This document shows positions 27,246 to 37,263 of a stretch of 64,000 nucleotides of DNA, one piece after another. Each line of letters begins with the position of its first letter. Positions within the stretch are counted from its first letter, which is position 1. A program made the position numbers and the translations under genes. Under the pieces are notes generated by a model. The model searched no databases. It was not told the origin of the DNA and saw nothing but the letters and a program-made list of their open reading frames with translations. The stretch covers positions 4,810,816-4,874,815 of the forward strand of contig NZ_CP009526.1 in the NCBI RefSeq assembly GCF_000969985.1, given 5' to 3'. Source of the DNA: Methanosarcina barkeri str. Wiesmoor. GTDB taxonomy: Archaea > Halobacteriota > Methanosarcinia > Methanosarcinales > Methanosarcinaceae.

Positions 27246-27916
27246 AATTCTAACCTGACCTTTCGAACTGACCTGAGCTCTTCCAAATCTTTCGTGCCTG
27301 CTCTGGCACTATAATCGGTTTCACTCAAGACTTGCAGAGACTAAAGCAAAAGCCTGCTTAAAATATAAAAACTAATAAGATACGAAACTAATGTACTAAA
27401 GTACTAAATTTAATTTTTACCATATAAGAAGAATTTATGAAACTTTTGTACGCTCGATAGAGTACTTATAGTTATTAATTCCTATCTATTGTAGAAATGA
27501 GTATTAGTTCCTATGCAATGTAGAATGAATCTGTTCATCGTTTATTAAGAAACAATAAAAGTCTTAGAATAAGCAATAAAAGTCTTAGAATAAGCAATAA
27601 GAAATATTAAAAAATAGATTAATCAATTGAAAAGAGTTGGCTAAAAAAAGTCAATTGAAAACTAATATAAAGTAAAAACAAGTTTTCAGTAACCTACTGA
27701 GAAAGCTCAATAAACCAATTTTTGACTAACTTATATAAGTCAGAAAAGAGTAGGGCTGAAATCGTTTTGCAGCTGCATTATACTCTGAAAATCGTACTAA
27801 GTCCCTGGGTAATAATAAGTTTAGCCAGATAAGATTTCGAGTAGGACAAAATCGAATGGAATATAACGCAGCGCCCTAGCATCTATAAGGATAAAATCAA
27901 AAGAATAAGGCTTAGC
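27246..27916. other. divergent promoter region between polB and signal peptidase
   Basis: About 670 bases, AT-rich, without a coding frame. AATAAGCAATAAAAGTCTTA-type sequence is repeated two to three times near 27540-27600. Both flanking genes read outward, so both promoters should be here; TATATAAGT at about 27731 is a candidate TATA box for the signal peptidase gene. Confidence 0.45.
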
Positions 27917-28474
27917 ATGAGCGAGATTAATAAGGAAAAAAGTGCTCAGGAGCAGGAAAACCCCTGGGTTTCCCTTGGAAAGGACCTATTGTCTGTTGTA
28001 GCTGTCGTGATCATTTTCATGGTTCTTTCCAAGCTGGCATTCGGACTCTGGACTCCTATGGTTGCGGTGGAGTCGGGGAGTATGGAACCGCATATGCAAA
28101 TAGGAGATATTATTTTCATCAAAAGCATCGATAAAGTAAATATTACCACGAACGAAGAAGGAAAAAACACAGGCTATGAGTCCTTTGGAAATTATGGAGA
28201 TGTGATTCTTTATCGCCAGTATGGGGAGGAAGGAGTAACTCCAATAATTCATAGGGCTATGTATAGAGTGGAAGCTGGAGAGCCGATGTGGAAAGGCGGT
28301 CCACCTGCTCCTTATTCTGGTTATATTACCAAGGGAGACAATGTTGTAACCAACAGTCACTATGACCAGGAAGGAGATATAAGTTATAATATGCCTGTAA
28401 AAGATGAATGGATTATAGGAACTGCGCAGTACAGGATTCCTTATCTGGGGTATGTCAGACTGCTCTTCTCATGA
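27917..28474 (+). CDS. signal peptidase I (archaeal/ER SEC11 type)
   Basis: A 185-aa membrane-anchored protease that removes signal peptides at the outer face of the membrane. A short cytosolic N-terminus is followed by one hydrophobic segment (~23-48) and then the nucleophile Ser55 in ESGSMEPHM. As in archaeal and eukaryotic SEC11 enzymes the general base is His (IIHRAMY) instead of Lys, and the acidic residue lies in the YITKGDNV block. The asparagine-histidine stretch (TNSHYDQE) matches the family. A perfect 12-bp stem-loop follows the stop. Confidence 0.93.
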   Translation: MSEINKEKSAQEQENPWVSLGKDLLSVVAVVIIFMVLSKLAFGLWTPMVAVESGSMEPHMQIGDIIFIKSIDKVNITTNEEGKNTGYESFGNYGDVILYRQYGEEGVTPIIHRAMYRVEAGEPMWKGGPPAPYSGYITKGDNVVTNSHYDQEGDISYNMPVKDEWIIGTAQYRIPYLGYVRLLFS

Positions 28475-28512
28475 ATCAAGTTCATATGATCCTTAACTTA
28501 TCTTTTTAAACC

Positions 28513-28545
28513 CCTGAATCAGTTTTCTTTATTAACTGATTCAGG
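28513..28545 (+). terminator. 12-bp perfect stem-loop after signal peptidase
   Basis: CCTGAATCAGTT at 28513-28524 and its exact reverse complement at 28534-28545 enclose a nine-base T-rich loop, 38 bases after the stop codon. T-rich sequence follows. It may end transcription or protect the 3' end. The rest of 28546-28929 contains no gene. Confidence 0.65.
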
Positions 28546-28929
28546 TATCCTGTTCTTTATTTATTGAAGCTTCAGGTTCTTGACTTGTGTTTTCTCTTAT
28601 AATTATATATTGCAATGATTATGTTTTTAAATAATCGTTCTATTTTTGCCAGAAAATTGTGTGAGTCCTGATTGCGTGAGTTTTTGGGTTTCAGCGTATG
28701 AGAGAATTTTCAACTTACAGAAAATGCTTGTATCCCTTTTGAATCGTAAAATATACACTGGTTTTCATAAATGATGATTAGCAGATTTAGACCTCCAACC
28801 TCGTGAGCATCAGGTCTCTATAAAATTTTCTAAGATCAGTAACCTCTAAAAAAAGAAGTAGTTCCAAAACAGATAAATAAAAGAAAAGAATGAGAAAAAA
28901 TGAGAAAAAATTAAAAAACATTCGGAAAA

Positions 28930-29901
28930 ATGAAACTTAATAAATTAAAAATCGGCAAAACAGAAACACCTGGGAACCTTCTTCTTGCGCCTATGGCAGA
29001 CGTGACAAATCTGGCTTTCAGGCTGCTCTGCAGGCAGAATGGAGCTGACCTTACATATACTGAGATGATCAGCGCAGATGCCTTGCTCAACGAAAACCGA
29101 AAATCGCTTCTCAAAGGACTGTCTTCCCCTGAAGACCGACCTTTTGGAGTTCAGCTTGTAGGAAGTTCTCCTGAGAAACTGAGGGAAGCTGCGCTCTTTA
29201 TTGAAGATGAGTACAGACCTGAACTCATCGATGTAAATATGGGCTGCCCTGCAAAGCGTATTACTGGAACAGGGTGCGGCTCGGCTCTTCTCAACTCCAA
29301 GAAACTCATATATGAAATTATCTCCGATCTGACCGATGTTCTGAAGACTCCTGTAACTGCAAAGATCCGCATTCTGAAGAGGGATGAGAAAACCCTTGAG
29401 ATTGCACGCCTGATCGAAGAGGCTGGAGCTTCTGCCCTGACCATACATGGCAGGAGGGCAGAGCAAATGTACTCCGGAAGTTCAGACCTTACAGTGATAA
29501 GAGCCGTTAAACAGGAACTTTCCATTCCAGTAATTGCAAACGGGGATATAAGGAACGAAGAGTCTGCTGAAGCTGCCCTTGATTTTACCGAATGTGACGG
29601 GCTTATGATCGGACGCGCAGCAATGGGAAATCCCTTTATCTTCAAAAGGATAAGGCATTACCTAGAAACCGGGGAAAGGCTGGAATTTGACAGGCAAGTT
29701 CGTCAATTAGAGGACTTTGAGAATTATATCGCTTTACTTGAAGAATATGATCTCCACGCGTCTACAAATATAAGAATGCATGCTCACTGGTTTACAAAAG
29801 GGTTGCGCGGCTCGCGGCAGATTAGGGAAAAGATTAATAATCTGAAAGATGGAAAGGCGATTGTTGAGTTAATAAAAGATTTCCATACGGAGAATTATTA
29901 A
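28930..29901 (+). CDS. tRNA-dihydrouridine synthase
   Basis: A 323-aa flavoenzyme that reduces uridine to dihydrouridine in the tRNA D-loop. The TIM-barrel shows LLAPMADVTNLAFR at the FMN site, DVNMGCPAKRITGTGCGSAL with the catalytic Cys, VTAKIRIL, LTIHGRRAEQMYSG and NGDI...DGLMIGRAAMGNP at the phosphate site. The C-terminal helical RNA-binding domain ends with the tRNA-contacting MHAHWFTKGLRGS. Length matches the DusB-like family. Single gene, with a poor but present purine-rich site before the ATG. Confidence 0.93.
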   Translation: MKLNKLKIGKTETPGNLLLAPMADVTNLAFRLLCRQNGADLTYTEMISADALLNENRKSLLKGLSSPEDRPFGVQLVGSSPEKLREAALFIEDEYRPELIDVNMGCPAKRITGTGCGSALLNSKKLIYEIISDLTDVLKTPVTAKIRILKRDEKTLEIARLIEEAGASALTIHGRRAEQMYSGSSDLTVIRAVKQELSIPVIANGDIRNEESAEAALDFTECDGLMIGRAAMGNPFIFKRIRHYLETGERLEFDRQVRQLEDFENYIALLEEYDLHASTNIRMHAHWFTKGLRGSRQIREKINNLKDGKAIVELIKDFHTENY

Positions 29902-30538
29902 AAGATCCCAAATTTTTTAAAAGATATTTGTTTACAACCATTGTGCGATAAAAACATAGACAAGCGACAGGTTAACCTGAAAATAACAAATATAATACAT
30001 TTGAAAAAATAATTATAGATTAGAAATATATATAAAGAATATATTTCAATTCACCGAAAACCTAATAATATTCTACACTATTATCCATGAACTATCAGGC
30101 ATAAAACAGTGTGAATTCAGAATTGAAAATAAATCTTTCAATATTAATTATAATAGTGATATGAAACAGATCCAGGTTAACAATTTACCATCCAGGTTTT
30201 TGGATCCCTGACATGGATGTACATGTCACACTTATTATATTAGAGTAGTGCCTGAAAAAAGAGTCAGATGCTGTAAGTCAGATGCTGTGATTGTATCTGA
30301 CAAAATAATAAATACTGATTGTGTCTGACAAAGTAATAAATCCTGATCGTATCTGACAAAATAAATTGGATAACATCAGATTAATTCGTTTATTATTCGA
30401 TTAATAGCAGTATGCTAGACAGCTAATTAAAACTTGCCAAACAGACTGCCGAGAACAGCAAAAATACAGAAAAATTTGAAAAACATTCAAAAACATTCGA
30501 AAAATAATAGATAAAATCTCATTAAAAGGAGAATCCAG
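29902..30538. other. leader region of the por operon
   Basis: About 640 bases without a gene. At 30270-30365 three imperfect copies of a ~29-base unit (CTGATTGTGTCTGACAAAGT plus AATAAAT) lie about 200 bases before porC. A short GGATGTACATGTCACAC segment near 30213 is partly palindromic. The promoter and a long untranslated leader are likely; the ribosome site AAAGGAGAA lies just before porC. Confidence 0.5.
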
Positions 30539-31087
30539 ATGAAGGAAATCAGAATACACGGTCGAGGAGGCCAGGGTTCTGTTACCGCGGCTGAAATGCT
30601 TTCCGTTGCAGCTTTTGAAGATGGAAAGTTCAGCCAGGCCTTCCCCGCTTTTGGGGTAGAGCGTAGAGGTGCCCCAGTCCAGGCATTCACGAGGATTAAC
30701 AACAATCCTATCAGGCTCCGAAGTCAGGTTTACACCCCGGATTATGTTATTGTCCAGGACGCAACCCTGCTTGAAACTGTTGACGTTGCAAGTGGAGTAA
30801 AGGATGATGGAATAATTATTGTTAACACAACCGAAAACCCGGAAAGCCTGAAACTCAATACAAAAGCTAGGGTCATGACCGTGGACGCTACCAAGGTGGC
30901 AATGGACATAATAGGTGTTCCCATTGTAAATACTGTTCTCCTTGGAGCTTTTGCGGGTGCAACCGGAGAAATCAATGTTGAATCAATTCAGCATGCAATA
31001 AGGGCTCGTTTTTCAGGCAAAGTCGGAGAAAAGAATGCAAATGCAATTCAGAAGGCCTACAAGCTTATCAGGGGGGAAGAAGCGTGA
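30539..31087 (+). CDS. porC: pyruvate:ferredoxin oxidoreductase, gamma subunit
   Basis: A 182-aa gamma subunit (also called PorG) of the enzyme that interconverts pyruvate and acetyl-CoA with ferredoxin. In a methanogen it mainly serves CO2 assimilation into pyruvate. The family signature [14 protein letters not shown] lies at the N-terminus, and [16 protein letters not shown] follows. It is first in an operon porC-porD-porA-porB whose members overlap or abut by a few bases. Strong ribosome site (AAAGGAGAA). Confidence 0.96.
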   Translation: MKEIRIHGRGGQGSVTAAEMLSVAAFEDGKFSQAFPAFGVERRGAPVQAFTRINNNPIRLRSQVYTPDYVIVQDATLLETVDVASGVKDDGIIIVNTTENPESLKLNTKARVMTVDATKVAMDIIGVPIVNTVLLGAFAGATGEINVESIQHAIRARFSGKVGEKNANAIQKAYKLIRGEEA

Positions 31088-31371
31088 AAAATGAAGGGGA
31101 AAAAGAAGGTTTAAACATTTCACGCTGCAGAGTCTGTAAACCTGGTTCTACTCTTATAAACAAAACCGGAGGCTGGAGAAACTTCCGTCCTGTTTATATT
31201 TACGAAAAATGTACCAAGTGCGGAATCTGCCATATTGTCTGCCCTGATATGTCTGTCAAACCCAGAGAAAACGGCTTTTTTGAATATGATTATGACTACT
31301 GCAAAGGTTGCGGCATCTGTGCAAATGAGTGTCCTGCAGATGCAATTGAAATGATTCTGGAGGAGAAATAA
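31084..31371 (+). CDS. porD: pyruvate:ferredoxin oxidoreductase, delta subunit
   Basis: A 95-aa ferredoxin-like subunit with two [4Fe-4S] motifs: [12 protein letters not shown] and [12 protein letters not shown]. It passes electrons from the thiamine-bound intermediate to ferredoxin. An N-terminal ~45-residue extension precedes the first cluster, as in the family. It starts with GTG overlapping the porC stop by four bases, and its last base is the first base of the porA start codon. Confidence 0.96.
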   Translation: MKNEGEKEGLNISRCRVCKPGSTLINKTGGWRNFRPVYIYEKCTKCGICHIVCPDMSVKPRENGFFEYDYDYCKGCGICANECPADAIEMILEEK

Positions 31372-32579
31372 TGATTGACCCGGCTTACAGAAAGAAAATG
31401 GTAGTCGTGGAAGGTTCCTACGCTGTAGCCCATTCCGCAAAAGTCTGCCGTCCAAATGTAATTTCAGCCTATCCTATTACTCCTCAGACACATATTGTCG
31501 AACATTTATCCCAGTTTATGGCAGACGGAGAAATCCCTAACTGTGAGTATGTTAATGTGGAAGCTGAGTTCTCGGCAATTTCTGCCTTAATAGGAGCATC
31601 AGCTGTAGGTGCAAGAACCTATTCAGCCACAACTTCTCAGGGACTTCTGCTCATGCATGAGGCACTTTTTAACACTTCAGGTATGAGGCTTCCTGTTGTA
31701 ATGACAGTGGCAAATAGAGCAGTTAGCGCTCCAATTAACATATGGAACGATCATCAAGATGCTATTGCGCAGAGAGATACAGGCTGGATGCAGCTTTATG
31801 TAGAGGATGTTCAGGAAGCATGCGATACCCTGCCCCAGCTCTACAAGATCGCAGAAGACAATGAGATCATGGTTCCGGGTATGGTCTGCATGGACGGCTT
31901 TATCCTGTCTCACGTTTATGAGCCTGTTGTCCTGCTTGAACAGGACTTGACCGACAATTTCCTCCCGCCTTTCCAGCCCGAAGATATTCTTGATCCTGAA
32001 GACCCCAAGACTTTCGGAGCCTTTGCATCTCCGGATACATATGAAGAGTTCAGATATCTCCACGAGCAGGCAATGCAGAAAGCCCTTCCTAAAATAGAAG
32101 CCACAGCAAAGGAATTTGAGGAAGTATATGGTAGATACCACGGAGGACTTATTGACGGTTATATGCTTGATGATGCCGAAATAGTTGTCATGGCTATGGG
32201 CTCTATTCTCGGCACTGTCAAGGATGTTGTTGATAAGTATAGAGCAAAAGGAGAAAAGATCGGCGTTTTAAAGGTCAGGTCCTTCAGGCCTTTCCCGAAG
32301 GAGCAGATCTGCAAGGCTGTTAAGAATGCACACGCAGTTGTTGTACTTGATAAGAATATTTCTATAGGGACAAATGAAGGAGCGCTCTTTACAGAAACAA
32401 AATCCTGCCTCTACAACAGTAAAGTCCGTGTGCCTGTGATTGGTTATACTATAGGGCACGGAGGCCGTGACATTCCTGTGGAAAGTATTGCAAAGGTTAT
32501 AGAAGAAACCAAGAAAGTTGCAAAGTCCGGAATCACGATTGAAAGCCAATTCATGGACCTTAAGGAGGAGTTGCTATGA
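31371..32579 (+). CDS. porA: pyruvate:ferredoxin oxidoreductase, alpha subunit
   Basis: A 402-aa alpha subunit carrying domain I/II of the enzyme. Visible markers are AYPITPQTHIVEHL near residue 35, VNVEAEFSAISALIGASAVGARTYSATTSQGLLLMHE for the pyrophosphate-side domain, and a C-terminal transketolase-like domain (EKIGVLKVRSFRPFP). It pairs with porB to form the thiamine pyrophosphate active site. Overlaps porD by one base and porB by four. Length is standard for archaeal PorA. Confidence 0.96.
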   Translation: MIDPAYRKKMVVVEGSYAVAHSAKVCRPNVISAYPITPQTHIVEHLSQFMADGEIPNCEYVNVEAEFSAISALIGASAVGARTYSATTSQGLLLMHEALFNTSGMRLPVVMTVANRAVSAPINIWNDHQDAIAQRDTGWMQLYVEDVQEACDTLPQLYKIAEDNEIMVPGMVCMDGFILSHVYEPVVLLEQDLTDNFLPPFQPEDILDPEDPKTFGAFASPDTYEEFRYLHEQAMQKALPKIEATAKEFEEVYGRYHGGLIDGYMLDDAEIVVMAMGSILGTVKDVVDKYRAKGEKIGVLKVRSFRPFPKEQICKAVKNAHAVVVLDKNISIGTNEGALFTETKSCLYNSKVRVPVIGYTIGHGGRDIPVESIAKVIEETKKVAKSGITIESQFMDLKEELL

Positions 32580-33466
32580 GTAAAACTGCACCAAAAACAT
32601 ATATCACGTCCGGGCACAGCGGCTGTGCAGGTTGCTGTGATGCCTTTGCTGCAAAATTCACACTTATGGGAGCAGGCCCAAATACAATCGTAATTAACCC
32701 GACGGGCTGCCTTGAAGTTATGTCCACACCTTTCCCATATTCCTCCTGGCAGGTTCCGTGGATCCACTCCCTTTTTGAAAACGCAGGTGCAGTGGCTTCA
32801 GGTGTGGAAGCTGCCCTGAAGGCCCTTGGCAAAAAAGACGATGTTAAAGTTGTGTCAATTGGAGGAGACGGTTCTACTATGGATATAGGCCTCGGTGCCC
32901 TTTCGGGTGCATTCGAGAGAGGACACGACTTCACCTATGTGTGCATGGACAACGAAGCATATATGAACACTGGAGTCCAGCGCAGCAGTGGAACACCTTT
33001 TGATGCAAGTACCACAACCACCCCAGCCGGAAAAGTTTCCTTTGGAAACCCACGCCCTAAGAAGAACATGCCTGCTATCATGGCAGCTCACGGCTCTCCT
33101 TATGTTGCCACGACCTCTATAGGTTTCCCAAGAGACATGATACGAAAGGTCAAGAAAGCAACTGAGATCGTGGGACCTACCTATATCCATGCCCAGGCCC
33201 CCTGTCCAACAGGCTGGGGTTTTGATACATCCAAGACCCTGGAAATTGCCAAACTCGCAGTCGAAACATGCCTTTGGCCCATGTATGAAATGGAAAATGG
33301 AGAAATTACTCAGGTCAGGAAAGTTAAGAATCCCAGACCAGTCGAAGAATACCTGAGAGCTCAGAAAAGGTTTAAACACCTCTTCACCATGGAAGGCGGC
33401 GAGGAAGAAATAAAGAAAATCCAGGCTATTGCAGACTGGAACATAAAGCACTTTGAGCTTCAGTAA
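32576..33466 (+). CDS. porB: pyruvate:ferredoxin oxidoreductase, beta subunit
   Basis: A 296-aa beta subunit that binds thiamine pyrophosphate and one [4Fe-4S] cluster. The TPP/Mg motif is GGDGSTMDIGLGAL, ending near the DNEAYMNTG block; cluster cysteines are in GHSGCAGCCDAF and further on in CPTGW. Last gene of the operon. A six-T run starts 16 bases after the stop and is followed by a 14-base TATTGTTAATTTTA repeat at 33494-33542, which would serve as a T-rich terminator. Confidence 0.96.
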   Translation: MSKTAPKTYITSGHSGCAGCCDAFAAKFTLMGAGPNTIVINPTGCLEVMSTPFPYSSWQVPWIHSLFENAGAVASGVEAALKALGKKDDVKVVSIGGDGSTMDIGLGALSGAFERGHDFTYVCMDNEAYMNTGVQRSSGTPFDASTTTTPAGKVSFGNPRPKKNMPAIMAAHGSPYVATTSIGFPRDMIRKVKKATEIVGPTYIHAQAPCPTGWGFDTSKTLEIAKLAVETCLWPMYEMENGEITQVRKVKNPRPVEEYLRAQKRFKHLFTMEGGEEEIKKIQAIADWNIKHFELQ

Positions 33467-33493
33467 AAACTGAAGTTCTACTTTTTTAATTTT

Positions 33494-33542
33494 ATTGTTA
33501 ATTATATTGTTAATTTTATTGTTAATTTTATTGTTAATTTAT
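33494..33542. repeat. 14-bp repeat after porB
   Basis: Three to four copies of a T-rich ATTGTTAATTTTAT unit (one copy with TATA instead of TTTA). On the plus strand these supply repeated T-runs after the por operon. Confidence 0.75.
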
Positions 33543-33894
33543 CTATCTCGATTTGATTTTTGCTGTATGATGTTGAAACAAAGCTTGGAATCTGTGTTTC
33601 TTTACTCTGAAAAGCTATCTTTAAATTAAATAGTCCTTTATCAGATTGTTCGTAATATTAAAATAATCTTTTAAGATTTTCTTATCCCAGCACCGTATCT
33701 GATGAAAAATGGGAAATAATTAGCCTTTTTTCTTATCCCAAAACGAGCCAGTGTAGAGAGCACGTTTACTCTTATGAGAAACATTAAATGCCACATTAGT
33801 TTCTATACTCTGATTGTTCATGACGAATGCCACACCATGAATTTTTACATATAGTGGACAGAACTTTTGTTAACTGCCATATACTCACAAAAGC

Positions 33895-34500
33895 ATGAAA
33901 AAAGTCTCACTTGTAAGTGGACTGGTGATTTTGACGGTTACAGAATCTGTAAAAGTTGTATACCACATTATACCACATTAATACAGTCCTGGCTTCTCCT
34001 GATTTTGTTAGATTCTGAAGTATAAAATATAACTTGTTTCCATTTTTAGCTAATTGGCTAATAATTATGATCCCAAAACTGTGTTTTATATATTATTTCT
34101 TATTGAATAAAAGGTTGAAAAATTATAAAATTAACTGCATAAATTTTATCCATGTATGGCTGTTTATCTACTCAAATCGTCAGAAATTAATGGAAAAGAT
34201 GGTAGTTAAGTATGAAATCCAATAATCAAAAAGATCCCGTATTCACAAGTGTTACTGATTTCTTTGTATTATTTAAAAGCAGATACAGTTTCAAATTCAA
34301 ATGAATCGAAAATTACTTTCACTAATCACGTAGCAACACCCTCTACAAAAACAGAAAACTCTGAAATAAACAATAGCTACCTTGAAGAAAAAACAGGAGA
34401 AGAGTCATCTGTAAAACTTCCGGATTTCGGGATATTTTTTTGGGATCTTTGAGATTGATTACATGAAGTCTTCTATTTTTCAGAAAACCTATGCGAAATA
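33895..34500 (+). pseudogene. possible relic of an exported/surface protein
   Basis: At 33895-33981 a 28-codon frame begins like a signal peptide (MKKVSLVSGLVILTV) and stops. About 300 bases later, in another frame, lies Ser/Thr/Glu-rich sequence (NSEINNSYLEEKTGEESS) followed by KLPDFGIFF, then a run of seven T where the frame is lost. This order, signal peptide then S/T/E linker then P-x-F plus hydrophobic tail, resembles the ends of Methanosarcina surface proteins with PGF-CTERM-type sorting sequences. No continuous frame links the parts. The assignment is tentative. Confidence 0.3.
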
Positions 34501-34655
34501 GTTGGGCTAGTAGATATTTTACAAAAAATAACAAAGAAACGTCCTTTTGATAATCAAATAATAAAAATACATTACAATAAAAATGCATTGTAAGAAAAAT
34601 ATATTATAAGAGAGATAGATTTTAAACAATTATAAAAAACCACGGAGGATTTAAC

Positions 34656-35867
34656 ATAGGAATATTAAAGATTCAAAAAAAAGCTTGGAAGAGTAACCCA
34701 ATACTATTTGTTTTGTTAATTGCCATTACGTTGTCTGCAGGTTGTATGGAAGATTCATCAACCCCCCAAAATTACCAAACAAGTGAAGAAACAGAAACTA
34801 GAAACATTACTGAAACTAGAAACATTACCGATGCTCTTGGCAGAAACGTGGAAATTCCAAAATCTGTAGATTATGTAATTTGCTCAGGAGTGTCTTCTCT
34901 TAGATTTTTGACATACCTTGAAGCACAGGACAAGATTGTAGGTGTTGAAAGAAGCGAAACAACTAATTCAGCATCTAATGCCAAGCCATATTCCCTTGCA
35001 AATCCTCAGTTTAGCACAGATTATCCTGTATTTGGAGAAACCAGAGGACAGGATGATCCTGAAAAAATACTTTACCTCGACCCTTTACCTCAAGTTATAA
35101 TTAAAACAGACTCCACAACAGGCTATGCTCCTGCGGAACTTCAAAAGAAAACAGGTATTCCGGTAGTTGTTGTGAATACGGGAGATTTGACAGATAATAG
35201 AGAAGACTTGGATAAGAGCCTCAGGATAATTGGACAGGTTGTTGGCAAAGAGGAGCGAGCAGAAGAAGTTATTGCTTTCTTTGACGAAAAAATAGCAGAC
35301 CTTGAGGAGCGCACTGTCAACGTATCGAAAGAAGACAAGCCCACATGTTACATAGGAGGCATAGGACGTGCAGGAGGACCACAAGGATTTCAATCAACTG
35401 AATTAACATATCCTCCATTCCTCTTTACCAATGTAATAAATGTTGCTTATGGCGATAGAGGCATCATCAACGCTGCAGATGTTTCAAAAGAAAAGATCAT
35501 CGAATGGGATCCTGATATCATATTTCTGGATCTGAATACAATCGAATGCGGAGGAGAAAGAAGCGGACTTAACCTGCTACAGAACGATACGTCATATAGA
35601 CAGCTAAAGGCAGTTCAGTCAGGAAATGTATATGGTGTATTGCCTTTCAACCAGTACGCAACAAACTTTGGCTCAGTGCTGGCGGATTCTTATTTTGTAG
35701 GAAAGATGATTTATCCAGACAGATTCCGAGATGTAGATCTTGAGAATAAGACTATTGAGATATACACATTCCTTGTATGCAAAGGGAATAAAGAGCTCGG
35801 TAAGGAGATATATGACAAAATAATTAATGTCTATGGAGTATCGGCATTCACAAAACTGGAAATCTGA
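34656..35867 (+). CDS. orphan substrate-binding lipoprotein of a siderophore/cobalamin-type ABC transporter
   Basis: A ~403-aa periplasmic-binding protein (BtuF/FhuD-like fold). Ahead of the first usable TTG at 34713 the frame encodes a charged start and hydrophobic core (SNPILFVLLIAITLSAGC) with lipobox SAGC, so the real start lies upstream. A perfect GGAGG site at 34644-34648 precedes, by seven bases, an in-frame ATA at 34656, and there is no ATG. The mature part has RNITDALGRNVEIPKSVDYVI, DPEKILYLDPLPQVII and WDPDIIFLDLN, typical of the family. No permease or ATPase follows, only decayed sequence. Confidence 0.8.
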   Translation: MGILKIQKKAWKSNPILFVLLIAITLSAGCMEDSSTPQNYQTSEETETRNITETRNITDALGRNVEIPKSVDYVICSGVSSLRFLTYLEAQDKIVGVERSETTNSASNAKPYSLANPQFSTDYPVFGETRGQDDPEKILYLDPLPQVIIKTDSTTGYAPAELQKKTGIPVVVVNTGDLTDNREDLDKSLRIIGQVVGKEERAEEVIAFFDEKIADLEERTVNVSKEDKPTCYIGGIGRAGGPQGFQSTELTYPPFLFTNVINVAYGDRGIINAADVSKEKIIEWDPDIIFLDLNTIECGGERSGLNLLQNDTSYRQLKAVQSGNVYGVLPFNQYATNFGSVLADSYFVGKMIYPDRFRDVDLENKTIEIYTFLVCKGNKELGKEIYDKIINVYGVSAFTKLEI

Positions 35868-36290
35868 GAATTCTAGAACTGAACGAAAACGGTGAATGGA
35901 CAAACAGATTAGAAGGTGAAATCAAAAGCCATTACAAAAAGCATACCGACAGGAAAAACACATATATCCTGTCGAGTATCGTTTTTTATGTATAATGCTT
36001 GTGATGTCGATTTCCATAGGAGTCGCTAATATACTCCACTAGAAGTGATAAAGATACTTGCAGGATATAATGTCAAACATGTGGGACAGTATTATATTGA
36101 ATTCTCGCCTTCAGATATTCTGACAAATTTCTCTTCCTCAAAAATGGCACAATCTTTGCTGCAGGAGCATAGAGATATTGATCTTGAGATTATACGGGAA
36201 GTATACGGAATATTGGTGATGATTCGGAGCTATATGGACATAGCCGTAGTAATTCCAACACCATGAAATAAGAAAGAGTGAAAAGAAAGA
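35868..36290 (+). other. decayed sequence downstream of the substrate-binding protein
   Basis: Where the permease gene would be expected there is only broken coding-like sequence. One frame at ~35900-35985 reads like the basic N-terminus and first membrane segment of a permease (SHYKKHTDRKNTYILSSIVFYV) and then meets stops. At 36045-36266 another frame (GQYYIEFSPSDIL, EHRDIDLEIIREVYG) has coding character but I do not recognise it; a one-base shift near 36213 gives an equally good continuation. Confidence 0.35.
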
Positions 36291-36473
36291 TAAATTCAAT
36301 AGTTCGCTAAAATCTTTCTCCTATTTTTTTCAATCCCATTTATCTTAACAATTGCATGAAACATTGAAGAGTTAAACGATTTCTGTAAAAAGAATAAAGT
36401 CAAACCGTGAAATTATATTAAAAAACCAAAATAAAAAAGACTTAGATACTGAATAATATAGGCATCTGTTTTT

Positions 36474-36775
36474 AAATGCCTTTTTTAATACTGTTTTTTG
36501 AAAATCCGTTTTTAGTACCGTTTTTCAAAGATCGTTTTTTAAGATACCGTTTTTTGAAAATCCGTTTTTAGTACCGTTTTTTGAAAATCCATTTTTAGTA
36601 CCGTTTTTTGAAAATCCGTTTTTAGTGTCCGTTTTTCAAAGATCGTTTTTTAAGATACCGTTTTTCAAAGATCGTTTTTTAAGATACCGTTTTTCAAAGA
36701 TCGTTTTTTAAGATACCGTTTTTCAAAGACCGTTTTTTAAGATACCGTTTTTCAAAGACACCGTTTTTTTACAGA
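36474..36775. repeat. two-unit tandem array (27-bp and 29-bp units)
   Basis: About 300 bases alternate two related units: TTTTTTGAAAATCCG plus TTTTTAGTACCG, mainly to the left, and TTTTTCAAAGATCG plus TTTTTTAAGATACCG, mainly to the right. Both share the core CCGTTTTT. Many T-runs on the plus strand and A-runs on the minus strand. No gene. Confidence 0.9.
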
Positions 36776-37052
36776 TGCCTGGCAATTCAGATATCTTATA
36801 ATTATATAAAACTACGGATGTACTGAAAATGAAATATAAAATTCTGGAAGTACTGTAAAATATAAAGAAAGTTGAGATATGATAAAGAAGAAACTTCCTT
36901 TCTGCATTCAATAAAAATCAAATTGCGGGCGGCCATCCCACCCTAAACAAGCTGTCCGACAATTATTGGTAGACAATTATTGGTAGTAATGAAAAAGTGC
37001 TAAAAAAAGCAAATAAAACCTTTAAATTAAAAAAGAAGGAATTCGTTTATTA

Positions 37053-37184
37053 ATGAAGGTAATTTTCGAACAGCCTGTAAAGAATGGGGGTATTCATGAC
37101 CCGCTGCACTCCCGTTGGAATGAATTCCTGGAAATGTATGTAATTCAAAAATTAGTAGAAGTATTAGAAGTATTAGGATCTTAA
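37053..37184 (+). CDS. very short hypothetical frame
   Basis: A 43-codon frame starting ATG (MKVIFEQPVKNGGIHDPL) after an AAGAAGGAATT sequence that could be a ribosome site. The first 30 residues have coding-like composition and higher GC than the flanks; the end is repetitive (KLVEVLEVLGS). It could be the remains of a larger gene. I do not recognise it. Confidence 0.25.
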   Translation: MKVIFEQPVKNGGIHDPLHSRWNEFLEMYVIQKLVEVLEVLGS

Positions 37185-37263
37185 AATATAAAAGAGTGGA
37201 AGCCTGGCTTTGAACCCTGATGAAAAAGAAGAATTTGATAGAAAAAAGTAAGTCACCGAATGA

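Noticed and set aside
31677..33451. Antisense frames across porA and porB
   Set aside because: Opposite conserved, overlapping operon genes; no family resemblance.
34034..34225. 63-aa plus-strand frame with hydrophobic residues
   Set aside because: Very AT-rich composition (F, I, Y, K, N) with no ribosome site; expected by chance in such DNA.
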